Positions 1 to 8,965 of a stretch of 64,000 nt of DNA are shown in pieces. Numbering within the stretch: position 1 is the first letter of the stretch; every line of letters begins with the position of its first letter. Below the pieces are notes generated by a model, which saw only the letters and a program-made list of their open reading frames with translations, had not been told where the DNA came from and searched no databases. Source of the DNA: Arthrobacter sp. StoSoilB5. Its GTDB lineage: Bacteria > Actinomycetota > Actinomycetes > Actinomycetales > Micrococcaceae. The DNA is taken from the NCBI RefSeq assembly GCF_019977235.1, contig NZ_AP024646.1:124001-188000 (forward strand), written 5' to 3'. A program made the translations under genes and the position numbers.

Positions 1-1
1 C

Positions 2-115
2 CGCTTGGACGAGCCGCTGGACGCTGTGGCCCCGCACTCCCAGGGCGTCAGCAGCCAGGAGTCATTCCAGTCACCGGGACCCGACGGCGGCACCGACTCT
101 CCGCTTCACGGCTAA
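2..115 (+). CDS. ftsH: FtsH ATP-dependent zinc metalloprotease, C-terminal fragment
   Basis: An open frame enters from the left edge and ends in TAA just before folE. Only the last 37 residues are present. They are Pro/Ser/Gly/Asp rich and end in [11 protein letters not shown], the kind of disordered tail found on actinobacterial FtsH. No catalytic part is inside the window. The assignment rests mainly on position, because ftsH directly precedes folE in mycobacteria and relatives. FtsH is a membrane-bound AAA protease that degrades misfolded membrane proteins. The identity is an inference from context. Confidence 0.55.
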   Translation, partial: RLDEPLDAVAPHSQGVSSQESFQSPGPDGGTDSPLHG

Positions 116-125
116 GCTTTCTGCT

Positions 126-758
126 GTGACTCATTTCGACGACGACGACCTCGCCGCCGCCCACGGCTCAGCCACGGACGGCAAGCGGGGCAATAAAGTG
201 GACCGCCCGCGCATTGAAGCAGCAGTACGTGAAATCCTGCTCGCTATTGGTGAAGACCCCGACCGCGGAGGCCTGAAGGACACACCCAAGCGGGTTGCCA
301 AGGCCTATGCGGAGGTCTTTGCGGGCCTTCACCAGCACCCGGCGGATGTCCTTTCCACCACGTTTGACCTCGACCATGAAGAGCTTGTCCTCGTGAAGGA
401 CATTCCCTTCTATTCGACGTGCGAACACCACCTGGTTCCGTTCCATGGGGTAGCTCATGTTGGTTATATTCCGTCACATGACGGCAAGGTGACGGGACTG
501 AGCAAGCTGGCCCGTTTGGTGGATATTTATGCACGCCGGCCGCAGGTGCAGGAACGGCTCACCACGCAGATCGTCGAGGCACTCGTAAAGCACCTCAACC
601 CCCGCGGGGCGATTGTCGTCGTCGAATGCGAACACATGTGCATGTCCATGCGCGGCATCCGCAAGCCCGGCGCCAAGACCGTCACCAGTGCGGTGCGCGG
701 TCAGCTCCATGACCCGGCCACGCGCGCCGAGGCCATGAGCCTCATCATCGGAAGGTAA
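126..758 (+). CDS. folE: GTP cyclohydrolase I
   Basis: Converts GTP to 7,8-dihydroneopterin triphosphate, the first step of tetrahydrofolate synthesis, as a cytosolic oligomer. The 210-residue protein has the family zinc site: CEHH at residues 99-102 supplies Cys99 and His102, and Cys172 precedes the [12 protein letters not shown] segment. His101 matches the catalytic histidine. The first 25 residues are acidic and non-conserved. The start used is GTG, 10 bases after the ftsH stop, with no strong Shine-Dalgarno, so an internal start is possible. It is the first of the folE-folP-folB-folK genes and is probably cotranscribed with ftsH. Confidence 0.95.
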   Translation: MTHFDDDDLAAAHGSATDGKRGNKVDRPRIEAAVREILLAIGEDPDRGGLKDTPKRVAKAYAEVFAGLHQHPADVLSTTFDLDHEELVLVKDIPFYSTCEHHLVPFHGVAHVGYIPSHDGKVTGLSKLARLVDIYARRPQVQERLTTQIVEALVKHLNPRGAIVVVECEHMCMSMRGIRKPGAKTVTSAVRGQLHDPATRAEAMSLIIGR

Positions 759-765
759 GCAATAT

Positions 766-1671
766 ATGGATTCCCTCGCTGCAGCACCCGGAACCGGCCC
801 GGCCACAAGCCCACTGCCGATTCTCCGCAAGCCGCGGCCGGCGGCCAGGTTTGAGGACCTGCCAACGGACCGCACGCTCGTCATGGGAATTCTCAATGTC
901 ACCCCGGATTCCTTTAGCGATGGCGGCAACCACCGCACGCCGGACACCGCCATCGCCCTCGGCTTGCGCATGTTCTATGCCGGTGCGGACATCATCGACG
1001 TCGGTGGCGAGTCCACGCGCTCCGGGGCCGAACCCGTCTCCCCTGAAGAAGAACAACGCCGGGTGCTCCCGGTGATCCAGGCGCTGGTCAAGGCCGGCGC
1101 GCTGGTGAGTATCGATACCATGCACACGTCAACGGCGGCAGCTGCCGTGGAAGCCGGCGCTGCGATTATTAACGACGTTTCCGGCCTGACCATCGAGCCG
1201 GACATGCCCGAACTCGTGGCACGCACCAAGGTTCCGTATATCCTCACGCATCGTCGTGGCGATGCCCGCACCATGGACAGCCTCACTGAATACAACAACG
1301 TGACTGAGGACGTCGTGGCGGAGCTCAGCGGTATCCGCGACAAACTGTATGCAGCGGGCGTTGCTCCGGAGCAGATCATCATTGATCCGGGTATTGGCTT
1401 CTCCAAGAACGAGGACCAGAACTGGGAAATCCTCGGGAACCTGGACAAGCTTTTCGCGCTCGGCCATAAGGTCATGGTGGCAGCCTCACGGAAGCGGTTC
1501 CTTGGTTCGCTCCTGACCGTTGCCGGCAAGTCCGCCGCACCACTGGAACGGGACGCCGCCACCGCAGCCATTACTGCTTTGAGCGCCGCGAAGGGCGCTT
1601 GGGCTGTCCGCGTCCACGACGTCGGTCCCAGCCTTGACGCCGTCAAGGTTGCCGCTCGAATCGCCCGCTGA
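766..1671 (+). CDS. folP: Dihydropteroate synthase
   Basis: Condenses 6-hydroxymethyl-7,8-dihydropterin diphosphate with p-aminobenzoate to give dihydropteroate; this is the sulfonamide target. The TIM-barrel signatures are present: MGILNVTPDSFSDGG (about residues 40-54), DVGGESTRSGAEPV, INDVSG, IDPGIGFSKN and the C-terminal ASRKRFLG. At 301 residues it is slightly longer than the family norm because of a 35-residue N-terminal extension. The ATG lies 7 bases after the folE stop, and a GGAAGG ribosome site overlaps the end of folE. This indicates translation within the same operon. Confidence 0.96.
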   Translation: MDSLAAAPGTGPATSPLPILRKPRPAARFEDLPTDRTLVMGILNVTPDSFSDGGNHRTPDTAIALGLRMFYAGADIIDVGGESTRSGAEPVSPEEEQRRVLPVIQALVKAGALVSIDTMHTSTAAAAVEAGAAIINDVSGLTIEPDMPELVARTKVPYILTHRRGDARTMDSLTEYNNVTEDVVAELSGIRDKLYAAGVAPEQIIIDPGIGFSKNEDQNWEILGNLDKLFALGHKVMVAASRKRFLGSLLTVAGKSAAPLERDAATAAITALSAAKGAWAVRVHDVGPSLDAVKVAARIAR

Positions 1672-1683
1672 CCGGAGGACTTT

Positions 1684-2043
1684 GTGGACAGGATCACGCT
1701 GACCGGTGTTACCGCCGTCGGCCATCATGGAGTGTTCGATTTCGAGCGCCGCGACGGCCAGCCATTCGTCGTTGACGCCGTCCTCCATACGGACTTCACC
1801 AAGGCCGCGGAGACCGATGACCTCCAGTACACAGCGCACTACGGCGAGGTTGCCGAGCTTATTACCTCCCACATCGAGGGCGAGCCGTTGAACCTGATTG
1901 AGGGCCTGGCCGTGAGGATCGCCGACGGCATCCTTGCCAACTATGAAGTGGCCGCCGTCGATGTCACTGTCCACAAACCGAAGGCCCCCATTGAGGTTCC
2001 GTTCGGCGACGTCACCGTGAGTGTCCACAGGGAGCGGTCATGA
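1684..2043 (+). CDS. folB: Dihydroneopterin aldolase
   Basis: Cleaves 7,8-dihydroneopterin to 6-hydroxymethyl-7,8-dihydropterin and glycolaldehyde. The 119-residue length is normal for this small T-fold enzyme. GHHGVFDFE places the conserved glutamate at residue 21, GQPFVVD follows, and HKPKAPI near residues 97-103 contains the active-site lysine. The start is GTG with a GGAGG site 6 bases upstream. The stop overlaps the folK start as ATGA, so the two are translationally coupled. Confidence 0.95.
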   Translation: MDRITLTGVTAVGHHGVFDFERRDGQPFVVDAVLHTDFTKAAETDDLQYTAHYGEVAELITSHIEGEPLNLIEGLAVRIADGILANYEVAAVDVTVHKPKAPIEVPFGDVTVSVHRERS

Positions 2044-2585
2044 ACTCGGGATACACCAAAGCGATCCTGGCTCTCGGCAGCAACCTTGGCGAGCGGAACG
2101 ACACCCTTTCCACCGCCGTCGCCGATCTCGTAGACCCGCCGGACGTGAGGCTCCTTGGAGTGTCTCCGGTGGTCCAGACCAAGGCAGTGGGCGGGCCGGA
2201 AGGGCAACCCGATTTTCTGAACATGGTCATGGCAGTCGAGACGACGCTGAGTCCCCTTGAGCTGCTGCAGCACTGCCACGAGGTCGAGCAGAAGCACCAC
2301 CGCACCCGCGAGGTCCGTTGGGGTCCGCGGACACTGGATGTAGACATCATCGTTTTCGGTGACGTGGTCAGCGACGATCCTGTCCTGACCCTGCCGCATC
2401 CCCGGGCTGCTGAACGCGCCTTCGTCCTGTACCCATGGTCCCTGCTGGAGCCAAATGCCCAACTGAACGGGCGGAGCGTGGCCGAACTGGCCGCCGCAGC
2501 TGAAGATATGCCCGGCATCCGTCGGTTCGACGGTTACGGCGATGTCGCCGGTGTTCCTGCGACGGGAGCGGTGGAGCAGCAGTGA
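2040..2585 (+). CDS. folK: 2-amino-4-hydroxy-6-hydroxymethyldihydropteridine pyrophosphokinase (HPPK)
   Basis: Transfers pyrophosphate from ATP to 6-hydroxymethyl-7,8-dihydropterin and so supplies FolP. ALGSNLGER at residues 11-19 and RWGPRTLDVDI at 93-103 are the HPPK signatures; Asp100 and Asp102 are the metal-binding pair. The length of 181 residues is within the family range. The start codon overlaps folB by four bases, and the stop overlaps the next gene in the same way (GTGA). The gene is therefore an internal member of a tightly packed operon. Confidence 0.96.
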   Translation: MNSGYTKAILALGSNLGERNDTLSTAVADLVDPPDVRLLGVSPVVQTKAVGGPEGQPDFLNMVMAVETTLSPLELLQHCHEVEQKHHRTREVRWGPRTLDVDIIVFGDVVSDDPVLTLPHPRAAERAFVLYPWSLLEPNAQLNGRSVAELAAAAEDMPGIRRFDGYGDVAGVPATGAVEQQ

Positions 2586-3103
2586 AAGCCATGCGCCCCG
2601 CGGTCCTGGTGATCATCGCCATCATCGCTGCCGCCATAGGCTGGCTGGCCACGACGGCAACCAACCGCCTCAGCATGCCCACTCCCGTGCTGCCAGTCTC
2701 CGCGCTGGTCACCATGGGCGTCATCGCTGTACTCACCCTGGTCATGGGGATCCGGGTCCTGCGGTGGCGCAACGGCAAGAAGAAGAACATGCTCAACCCG
2801 ATCCTGGCTGCCAGGACGCTGATCCTTGCCCAGGCTTGCGCGTATGCCGGGACGCTCCTGCTGGGCTGGCACGCCGGCATCTCCTTTGATCTTCTTCGGA
2901 TCGGGAGCTTGCGCAGTGGCGAGGGCATCCTGTGGAACGCCGTGCTGATGGGCGGCGGTGGCGTGGTGATGGTGATCGTCGGCCTGGTAGTCGAACGGTT
3001 CTGCCGCATCCCACCGGAGGACCTCGAAGGCGGCGCCCCCGGACCGGAAACCCGCCGCGGTGAAGCCAAGGGCGAAGGCGAGTATGCGTACCGAGGCGAT
3101 TGA
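2582..3103 (+). CDS. DUF3180 family membrane protein
   Basis: A 173-residue integral membrane protein with about four predicted helices (residues 5-24, 36-57, 76-98 and 118-140) and a hydrophilic C-terminal tail. It resembles the DUF3180 proteins found directly after folK in actinobacteria (Rv3605c in M. tuberculosis); no biochemical role is established. GTG start overlaps the folK stop by four bases, so it is translationally coupled. Its invariant place between folate and PH-domain genes suggests an envelope-related role, but nothing in the sequence gives a reaction. Confidence 0.8.
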   Translation: MKAMRPAVLVIIAIIAAAIGWLATTATNRLSMPTPVLPVSALVTMGVIAVLTLVMGIRVLRWRNGKKKNMLNPILAARTLILAQACAYAGTLLLGWHAGISFDLLRIGSLRSGEGILWNAVLMGGGGVVMVIVGLVVERFCRIPPEDLEGGAPGPETRRGEAKGEGEYAYRGD

Positions 3104-3596
3104 CCCTCCCGGCGTCCAATGGCTGCGGGTCTCCCCGAAGTACGTCACCGTCCGCTTGGTGGAATGGGCCATCGGAAACCTTGTGATGGTGGCGATCCTC
3201 AGCCTCCCGCTCGTGTTTGTACAGCTGGGTTGGTGGCGTTGGCCGCCACTATGGCTCGCCATCACGGTACCCGCGGTGATGCTCGTGCTGGCGTTATGGC
3301 GGCTCGTCCTGATTCCGCGCCAGGTCCGGGCCATCGGTTACGCAGAGCGCGATGACGATCTCCTGATCCGCCGTGGCATCTTTTTCCAGCGCACCATGGT
3401 GGTCCCTTATGGGCGCATGCAGTATGTGGACGTTTCTGTTGGACCGGTGGAACGTGGACTGGGACTCTGTACTTTGAAGCTCCACACGGCATCTGCCGGC
3501 ACCAGTGCTTACCTGCCCGGGCTCCCTGCAGAGGAAGGCGCACGGCTGCGTGAACAGCTCTCGGCACGCGGAGAAGCCAGGCTGGCCGGGCTGTGA
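3084..3596 (+). CDS. Bacterial PH (bPH2, YdbS-like) domain membrane protein
   Basis: About 170 residues: an N-terminal segment with two membrane helices, followed by a bPH2 domain starting near IPRQVRAIGYAERDDDLL and carrying the family pattern RRGIFFQRTMVVPYGRMQYV, then VGPVERGLGLCTLKLHTAS. These proteins resemble B. subtilis YdbS, whose function is poorly known. ATG at 3084 was chosen; an in-frame GTG at 3060 would add eight residues. The start lies inside the end of the DUF3180 gene, and the stop overlaps the following PH gene by four bases, so both PH proteins are probably made together. Confidence 0.8.
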   Translation: MRTEAIDPPGVQWLRVSPKYVTVRLVEWAIGNLVMVAILSLPLVFVQLGWWRWPPLWLAITVPAVMLVLALWRLVLIPRQVRAIGYAERDDDLLIRRGIFFQRTMVVPYGRMQYVDVSVGPVERGLGLCTLKLHTASAGTSAYLPGLPAEEGARLREQLSARGEARLAGL

Positions 3597-5140
3597 GCCC
3601 GGAAGGTAGCGCAGCCGTGAGCCTCCCAGGTAAAGCCGTCGACGCCGATTGGCGGCGAGTGCACCCAGCGTCACCGTTCGTGCGCGGCTGGGTCGCGCTG
3701 GCCGCCGTCGGGTATTTTTTCGGTCGTGACGCCTTTGAACGCATTCTGCAGGGCCGCGACATCCTGGATCCCAACCTCAATGGACGTGTGCCCTGGCTTT
3801 TGGCTGGCGGTGGCATCCTGCTGCTCCTGACCGTGGGTGGATTCATCCTGAGTTGGTACTTCACGCGCTACCAGGTCGCGGAAGGGTATGTCCGGGTCAA
3901 TACCGGATTCCTCTTCAAGCAGCAGCGGCAGGCGCGGTTGGACCGTGTCCAGGCGATCGACATCGTGCAGCCCCTTTTGGCGAGGATCTTTGGCCTCGCT
4001 GAACTCAAGTTTGAAGTCGCCGACGCCGGCGAGTCGGCAGTGCGGCTCGCTTACCTTCCACTGGCCCAAGCCAAACAGTTGCGTGCCACTATCCTTGCCC
4101 GGGCCGCGGGAGTGGTCAGCGGGCCGGAGACCGCGGAAGAAATCCCCGAAGCTCCGGAGCACGTTGTATTGTCCGTGCCACCTTCCCGGCTGATTGGCTC
4201 GCTCCTGCTGAGCGAGCAGACCGTCGGAATCCTGCTCGGCGCCGCGGCATCCATAGCTATCTCCGTGTACACAGAAAACAGCGCAATCTTCCTGGCACTG
4301 ATCCCGGCTGTCCTGGGTATCGGTGCTGCCTATTGGAGCTCATTTAACAAGGGTTACAACTTCACGGCCGCAATTTCGCCCGATGGGATCCGGCTACGCT
4401 ACGGGCTCCTGGACACGCAAGCCCAGACCTTGCCGCCGGGTCGAATCCAGGCACTGAAGGTCACGCAGCCGCCCATCTGGAGAATCTTTGGCTGGTACCG
4501 CATGCACGTTAACGTGGCCGGCTACGGTGGCGCCGCTGGCAATGAGAACGCAGCCCGCACCACCCTGCTGCCTGTGGGCATGAAGCCTGACGTCATGCGC
4601 ATGCTCTCCCTCGTGCTGCCAGACCCCGGTGTTGAGGATCCGGAACGGGTGTTTATTTCCGGGCTGGAGGGTTTGGCGCCGGCGGGCTCCGGATCAGGCG
4701 GGCTTACGTCCACGGATGGTTTCGTCACCACTCCGCGCCGGGCCCGGCTCCTTGCCCCGCTGGGATGGCGGCGCAATGGTTTCCTGGCCACGCGAACGGC
4801 GTTGTTGATTCGCTCGGGCCGATGGTGGCGTGCCCTGGTCCTGGTTCCGCATCAGCGCACGCAGTCCATGGCCTTGCAGCAAGGTCCGCTGGCGCGGCGT
4901 TTCGGGGTGGCTGATCTTATCCTCCACACCACGGCCGGACCCGTCGCGCCCCGCCTCTATCAAGCCGGCGTGGAGCAGGCTGTCCAGCTCTTTGACCAAC
5001 AGGCTGCCCGTGCCCGCGAAGCCAGAAGGCGGCAGACCAGCGAGCAATGGCTTGCACAGGTAACGGGGCAAGCCCCACCCCAATCACCGCCACAAGCACC
5101 AACACAATCGTCAACGCAGGAGGATCCACAGCATGGTTAG
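3593..5140 (+). CDS. Bacterial PH (YdbT-like) domain membrane protein, three repeats
   Basis: 515 residues with three bPH2 modules separated by membrane segments. Module 1 is near residues 85-170 (YFTRYQVAEGYVRVNTGFLF), module 2 near 250-340 (RLRYGLLDTQAQTLPPGRIQ) and module 3 near 395-480 (LLIRSGRWWRALVLVPHQRT). Two hydrophobic hairpins precede modules 1 and 2. The C-terminus is a Gln/Pro-rich tail. It matches the YdbT partner of YdbS-type proteins. GTG start overlaps the upstream PH gene (GTGA), and the last codons overlap the next start, so the pair likely forms one membrane complex. The function is unknown. Confidence 0.8.
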   Translation: MSPEGSAAVSLPGKAVDADWRRVHPASPFVRGWVALAAVGYFFGRDAFERILQGRDILDPNLNGRVPWLLAGGGILLLLTVGGFILSWYFTRYQVAEGYVRVNTGFLFKQQRQARLDRVQAIDIVQPLLARIFGLAELKFEVADAGESAVRLAYLPLAQAKQLRATILARAAGVVSGPETAEEIPEAPEHVVLSVPPSRLIGSLLLSEQTVGILLGAAASIAISVYTENSAIFLALIPAVLGIGAAYWSSFNKGYNFTAAISPDGIRLRYGLLDTQAQTLPPGRIQALKVTQPPIWRIFGWYRMHVNVAGYGGAAGNENAARTTLLPVGMKPDVMRMLSLVLPDPGVEDPERVFISGLEGLAPAGSGSGGLTSTDGFVTTPRRARLLAPLGWRRNGFLATRTALLIRSGRWWRALVLVPHQRTQSMALQQGPLARRFGVADLILHTTAGPVAPRLYQAGVEQAVQLFDQQAARAREARRRQTSEQWLAQVTGQAPPQSPPQAPTQSSTQEDPQHG

Positions 5141-6041
5141 GCCAGGAAGACTCGGAGTCGGCATCATCGGCGCCGGCAAAGTGGGTGCCGTCCTGGGTGC
5201 CGCTCTGCGCGCGGCCGAGCACGCCGTCGTCGGGGTTTCTGCCGTATCCGAGGCGAGCCGGGAGCGGGCGGAGACGTTGCTGCCTGGTGTCCCGATCCTT
5301 GGGATCCAGGAGATCGTAGAGCGGTCGGAATTAGTGCTGCTTGCCGTTCCGGACGATGCCCTCGGCGAGCTGGTCGCCGGACTGGCGAAGCTTGGTGCGT
5401 GGCAACCGGGCCAACTGGTGGCTCATACCTCGGGCCGTTTCGGTGTGGGGATCCTGCAACCGATCCGCACGGCGGGTGCCATCCCTCTGGCGATGCATCC
5501 TGCCATGACCTTCACCGGCATGAGCCTGGACCTGACCCGCCTGATGGATTGCACGTTCGGAGTCACCGCGGACGCTGCTATGTTGCCGATTGCCCAGGCC
5601 CTGGTTGTGGAGATGGGCGCCGAACCGGTAGCGATTGCCGAGGCCGACCGCACCCTCTACCACGCTGCTCTCGCGCACAGTTCCAACCACATGGTCACGC
5701 TGGTGGCGCAGGCGTCGCAGCTGCTGCGGGAGATCGGCGTCGAATCCCCGGAGTCAATGCTGGGTCCGCTGCTGCGCGCGACATTGGAGAACGCCCTTGC
5801 GTCCGGCGAATCGGCACTGACCGGTCCCGTGGCGCGCGGGGATGTAGGCACCGTTGCTGCACACGTCCAGGCTCTGAAGGAATACGACGGCGGTGCTGGC
5901 GGCGACGTGCTGGCGGCCTATCAGGCCATGGCACAGGCAACGGCCCGGCGTGCCGGTAACCGCGGACTGCTGCGCCCCGAACAACTGAGTGACATTGGCG
6001 AGGCACTGGGAACTGAACCCACCGCGCCGGAAGGAATCTGA
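5133..6041 (+). CDS. Rossmann-fold DUF2520 oxidoreductase-like protein
   Basis: 302 residues. The N-terminal NAD(P)-binding Rossmann fold starts with [17 protein letters not shown] (residues 8-24), the GxGxxG dinucleotide motif. A helical DUF2520 domain follows with [13 protein letters not shown], where the conserved His-Ser-Asn-His cluster lies. Its architecture resembles 6-phosphogluconate or ketopantoate reductases. ATG overlaps the previous gene by eight bases and panC starts six bases after its stop. The same neighbour pair (Rv3603c-panC) exists in mycobacteria. A role in pantothenate synthesis is an inference from context; no substrate can be read from the sequence. Confidence 0.82.
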   Translation: MVRPGRLGVGIIGAGKVGAVLGAALRAAEHAVVGVSAVSEASRERAETLLPGVPILGIQEIVERSELVLLAVPDDALGELVAGLAKLGAWQPGQLVAHTSGRFGVGILQPIRTAGAIPLAMHPAMTFTGMSLDLTRLMDCTFGVTADAAMLPIAQALVVEMGAEPVAIAEADRTLYHAALAHSSNHMVTLVAQASQLLREIGVESPESMLGPLLRATLENALASGESALTGPVARGDVGTVAAHVQALKEYDGGAGGDVLAAYQAMAQATARRAGNRGLLRPEQLSDIGEALGTEPTAPEGI

Positions 6042-6046
6042 ACAGC

Positions 6047-6949
6047 ATGGCCATCAAACTCGTGACCACCGCAGCCGAACTGCGTGCCGAGAGCGCCCGT
6101 CTCCTGGCTTCCAAGCGGGGAAGTTCCCAAGGCCTGGTGCCCACCATGGGCGCCCTGCACTCCGGCCACGCAGCCTTGGCGAGGACCGCAGTGGCTGAGA
6201 ACGACGTCGTGGTAGCCACCATTTTCGTGAATCCCCTCCAGTTCGGCGACGCCGTGGACCTCGACCGCTATCCCCGCACGCTCGAGGCGGATATGGCTCT
6301 CCTCAATGCCGAAGGAGTTGACCTTGTCTTCGCACCTTCCGTTGACGAGGTGTACCCGGGTGGCCAGCCGCTGGTCCGTGTATCCGCCGGCCCGCTCGGT
6401 GGGAAATGGGAGGGCGCCTCGCGCCCCGGCCACTTCGATGGCGCCCTGACTGTGGTAGCCAAGTTGCTGCACTATGGACTTCCGGGCGGCGCAGCTGCGG
6501 ACGGTTCGACGCCGGCCTACCGCGCCTACTTTGGCCAGAAGGACGCCCAGCAACTTGCCCTCGTGAAGCGGATGGTCGCCGATCTGAACTTCCCGGTGGA
6601 GATCGTGCCCGTGCCAATCGTCCGCAGTGAGGACGGCCTGGCGCTTTCCAGCCGTAACCGCTTCCTCTCGGACGAAGAGCGCGAGGCGGCGCTGGTGCTG
6701 TCGCGGGCTCTGCGCCTTATCGAGTCCCGCGCAAACGCGCACGAACCGCTCGACTTGGACTCCGCCGTCGAACTCGTTGAATCCCAGCCCCTGGTGGAAC
6801 TGGACTACTTCGACGTCGTGGATCCCACCACGCTCGAGCCGCTGGCCGAGAACTGCAAAGAGACCCCGTTCCGCGGCGAAGGGCTTGCAATTATTGCCGC
6901 CAAGGTAGGTCCCGTTCGGTTGATAGACAACGCTCCGCTTAACTCCTGA
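6047..6949 (+). CDS. panC: Pantothenate synthetase
   Basis: Joins pantoate and beta-alanine with ATP to make pantothenate. Signature motifs are all present: [10 protein letters not shown] at residues 32-41 (HIGH-like ATP site), FVNPLQF at 60-66, FGQKDAQQ at 162-169 and LALSSRN at 198-204. A Gly/Ala-rich insertion near residues 144-158 precedes the FGQKD motif. 300 residues is normal. It is the last gene of the folE-panC series. In mycobacteria panD and coaX follow, but neither is present here; an MFS gene with its own promoter follows instead. Confidence 0.95.
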   Translation: MAIKLVTTAAELRAESARLLASKRGSSQGLVPTMGALHSGHAALARTAVAENDVVVATIFVNPLQFGDAVDLDRYPRTLEADMALLNAEGVDLVFAPSVDEVYPGGQPLVRVSAGPLGGKWEGASRPGHFDGALTVVAKLLHYGLPGGAAADGSTPAYRAYFGQKDAQQLALVKRMVADLNFPVEIVPVPIVRSEDGLALSSRNRFLSDEEREAALVLSRALRLIESRANAHEPLDLDSAVELVESQPLVELDYFDVVDPTTLEPLAENCKETPFRGEGLAIIAAKVGPVRLIDNAPLNS

Positions 6950-6978
6950 GGTTGAATACCCAACGTTTGGATTTTCTG

Positions 6979-7007
6979 CTGACGGGAATCTCCTGGGCGT
7001 CTAGACT
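6979..7007 (+). promoter_or_regulatory. Candidate promoter of the MFS gene
   Basis: A -35-like CTGACG (6979-6984) and a -10-like TAGACT (7002-7007) are separated by 17 bases in the panC-MFS gap, about 59 bases before the MFS start. Both hexamers are close to the main sigma factor consensus. Read by eye only. Confidence 0.4.
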
Positions 7008-7065
7008 GTTTCTGTCTTCACCGGTATTGATCGCCGGAATCCAAGCCCAAACCTGAGGAATCCTC

Positions 7066-8550
7066 ATGTCTACCGACGTCACGTCCGACGCCAACAGCGA
7101 GCCCGGTCCTGGCGCGTCCGCAGGCGCTGCCTCCACAGAGGAAGCGCTCACGCAGGCTCCTGTCTCAGGAAAGATGTCCCGTGAGTCCGTCACGGTCATT
7201 GTCACCTTGCTGGTTGCCACCTTTGTGGTGATCCTCAACGAGACCATCATGAACGTCGCGCTCCAGCGGCTGATGACCGACCTCAAGGTGGATGCGCCCA
7301 CGGTCCAGTGGCTCGCCACCGGCTTCATGCTGACCATGGCGGTCGTCATCCCGACCACCGGGTTCATCCTGCAGCGATTGACCACCCGCGGCTCGTTCAT
7401 GCTCGCGATGGGACTCTTCAGCGGCGGAACGCTGCTCGCCGCGCTGGCGCCCGGGTTTCCCGTGCTGCTCCTGGCGCGAATCGTCCAGGCCGGCGGCACG
7501 GCCATCATGCTGCCATTGCTGATGACCACAATCCTCACCCTTGTGCCGATGTCCCGGCGCGGAGCTGTCATGGGTAACGTCAGCATCGCCATCTCGGTCG
7601 CTCCCGCAATGGGCCCCACCGTTTCAGGCATCATCCTGGACCACTTCTCCTGGCGCTTCATGTTTGTGTTCGTGCTGCCCGTGGCTCTTGCTGCCTTGGC
7701 GATTGGCGCCAAGTACCTCACCAACGTAGGGGAGCGCGGCAAGACTGGTTTGGACTTCACTTCGGTGGTTCTCACGGTGCCTGCCTTCGGTGGGCTGGTC
7801 TATGGCCTGAGCCAGATCGGTGGCGCCAACGCAGGGGTAGTCCCGATCATCGCACTCGTTGTGGGACTCGTGTGCCTGGCGCTGTTCGTCTTCCGCCAGC
7901 TCAAATTGCAGAAGTCCGACGCTCCGCTGCTGGATCTCCGGGCCTTCAACTTCCGGATGTTCACGGTGTCCACGCTGCTCATGGTCGTAGCAATGATGGC
8001 CCTGTTCGGTGGCGTCATCCTGCTCCCGCTCTACCTGCAGAACACGCTGCACCTGCAGCCCATGGAAACCGGCCTGGCGCTTTTGCCGGGCGGATTGGCC
8101 ATGGGTCTGTTGGGTCCGGTGATTGGGCGGATCTTCGACAAAGTTGGTCCCCTGCCCTTGACCGTATCCGGTTCAGTCCTCATGGTCCTGACCCTCTGGC
8201 AGTTCTCGCGGCTCGATCAGGCCAGCGCCCTGGGGTGGGTGATTGCGCTGCACGTGACGTTGAGCCTCGGCCTGGCCCTGCTCTTTACGCCAGCCTTCAC
8301 CACAGGCCTGAACCCCCTGCCGCCGCACCTGTACTCCCACGGATCGGCGATCATGAGCACCGCCCAGCAAGTAGCCGGTGCCGCTGGCACTGCGCTGCTC
8401 GTGTCCATCTTCGCGGTGGTGTCCGCATCCTCCGGCCTGGTAGCGGGCATGCAGGCCGCGTTCCTGGCGGCAACCATCATTGCCGGAGCTGCCGTGGTGC
8501 TCGGTGCGATGATGCGCAAGACCGAGGGTGCGGGCCACGGGGGCCACTGA
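7066..8550 (+). CDS. MFS transporter, DHA2 (14-helix) drug-efflux family
   Basis: 494 residues. A 40-residue Ser/Gly/Ala-rich soluble N-terminus is followed by about 14 predicted helices. The first helix carries VILNETIMNVALQRL, a variant of the DHA2 motif with an acidic residue (usually D, here E) in helix 1. LARIVQAGGTAIMLPLL and the helix-5 motif SVAPAMGPTVSGIIL (motif C, antiporter type) follow. Members export drugs or metabolites using the proton gradient; the substrate cannot be told. Short His/Gly-rich C-terminus. Ribosome site GAGGA precedes the ATG. It has its own candidate promoter and is followed by the rRNA cluster. Confidence 0.9.
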   Translation: MSTDVTSDANSEPGPGASAGAASTEEALTQAPVSGKMSRESVTVIVTLLVATFVVILNETIMNVALQRLMTDLKVDAPTVQWLATGFMLTMAVVIPTTGFILQRLTTRGSFMLAMGLFSGGTLLAALAPGFPVLLLARIVQAGGTAIMLPLLMTTILTLVPMSRRGAVMGNVSIAISVAPAMGPTVSGIILDHFSWRFMFVFVLPVALAALAIGAKYLTNVGERGKTGLDFTSVVLTVPAFGGLVYGLSQIGGANAGVVPIIALVVGLVCLALFVFRQLKLQKSDAPLLDLRAFNFRMFTVSTLLMVVAMMALFGGVILLPLYLQNTLHLQPMETGLALLPGGLAMGLLGPVIGRIFDKVGPLPLTVSGSVLMVLTLWQFSRLDQASALGWVIALHVTLSLGLALLFTPAFTTGLNPLPPHLYSHGSAIMSTAQQVAGAAGTALLVSIFAVVSASSGLVAGMQAAFLAATIIAGAAVVLGAMMRKTEGAGHGGH

Positions 8551-8605
8551 GCCCGGCCGGGCTATTTGGCGGGCATCCTCTGTGCGCGTCACCCTTCCCC
8601 CGATC

Positions 8606-8667
8606 CTCTCTCACATCCTGAGGTGTTTGGCCGGTTGCTCTCTCAGATCCTGAGGTGTTTGGCCGGT
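8606..8667. repeat. Two 30-bp direct repeats
   Basis: Two copies of a 30-base sequence (8606-8635 and 8638-8667) are separated by two bases and differ at a single position (C or G at base 9). Each contains the core ATCCTGAGGTGTTTGGCC. They lie between the MFS stop and the first rRNA promoter and do not occur before operons 2 and 3. The rest of the 8551-8821 gap holds no gene I can support. Confidence 0.8.
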
Positions 8668-8821
8668 CCGACGGCGGTGCTTGGGTGCCGATTCAAGGCG
8701 CACCTTACGTCGGATCTTCTGTGTGTGACGGGCTTCACGGAAAACCGTCCTGCTGGAATTGAGATGTTTCAGGGCTGTTTCCCCAGTGTTTGCAGGGGTT
8801 TTGGGTGGTGGTGGGGTGGAT

Positions 8822-8850
8822 TTGTTCGGACGGTGCGGCACGTGTAAAGT
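8822..8850 (+). promoter_or_regulatory. Candidate P1 promoter of rRNA operon 1
   Basis: TTGTTC (8822-8827) and TAAAGT (8845-8850) with a 17-base spacer, followed by TCTGAGTCGCCG. The same arrangement (TTGCGT-17-TATTGT then TCTGAGTCGCCG) recurs before operons 2 and 3 although the surrounding sequence differs. That conservation supports a true promoter about 400 bases ahead of 16S. Confidence 0.6.
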
Positions 8851-8965
8851 TATCTGAGTCGCCGCCGCTGATGCGGAAATGATGGTGACGAATTCCCCTT
8901 CAAATTACCGGTTTTCGGTGGTGCTTTCTGCGCCTCTGACCTGGTTGGGGAGGCCCGAGGGCGGC

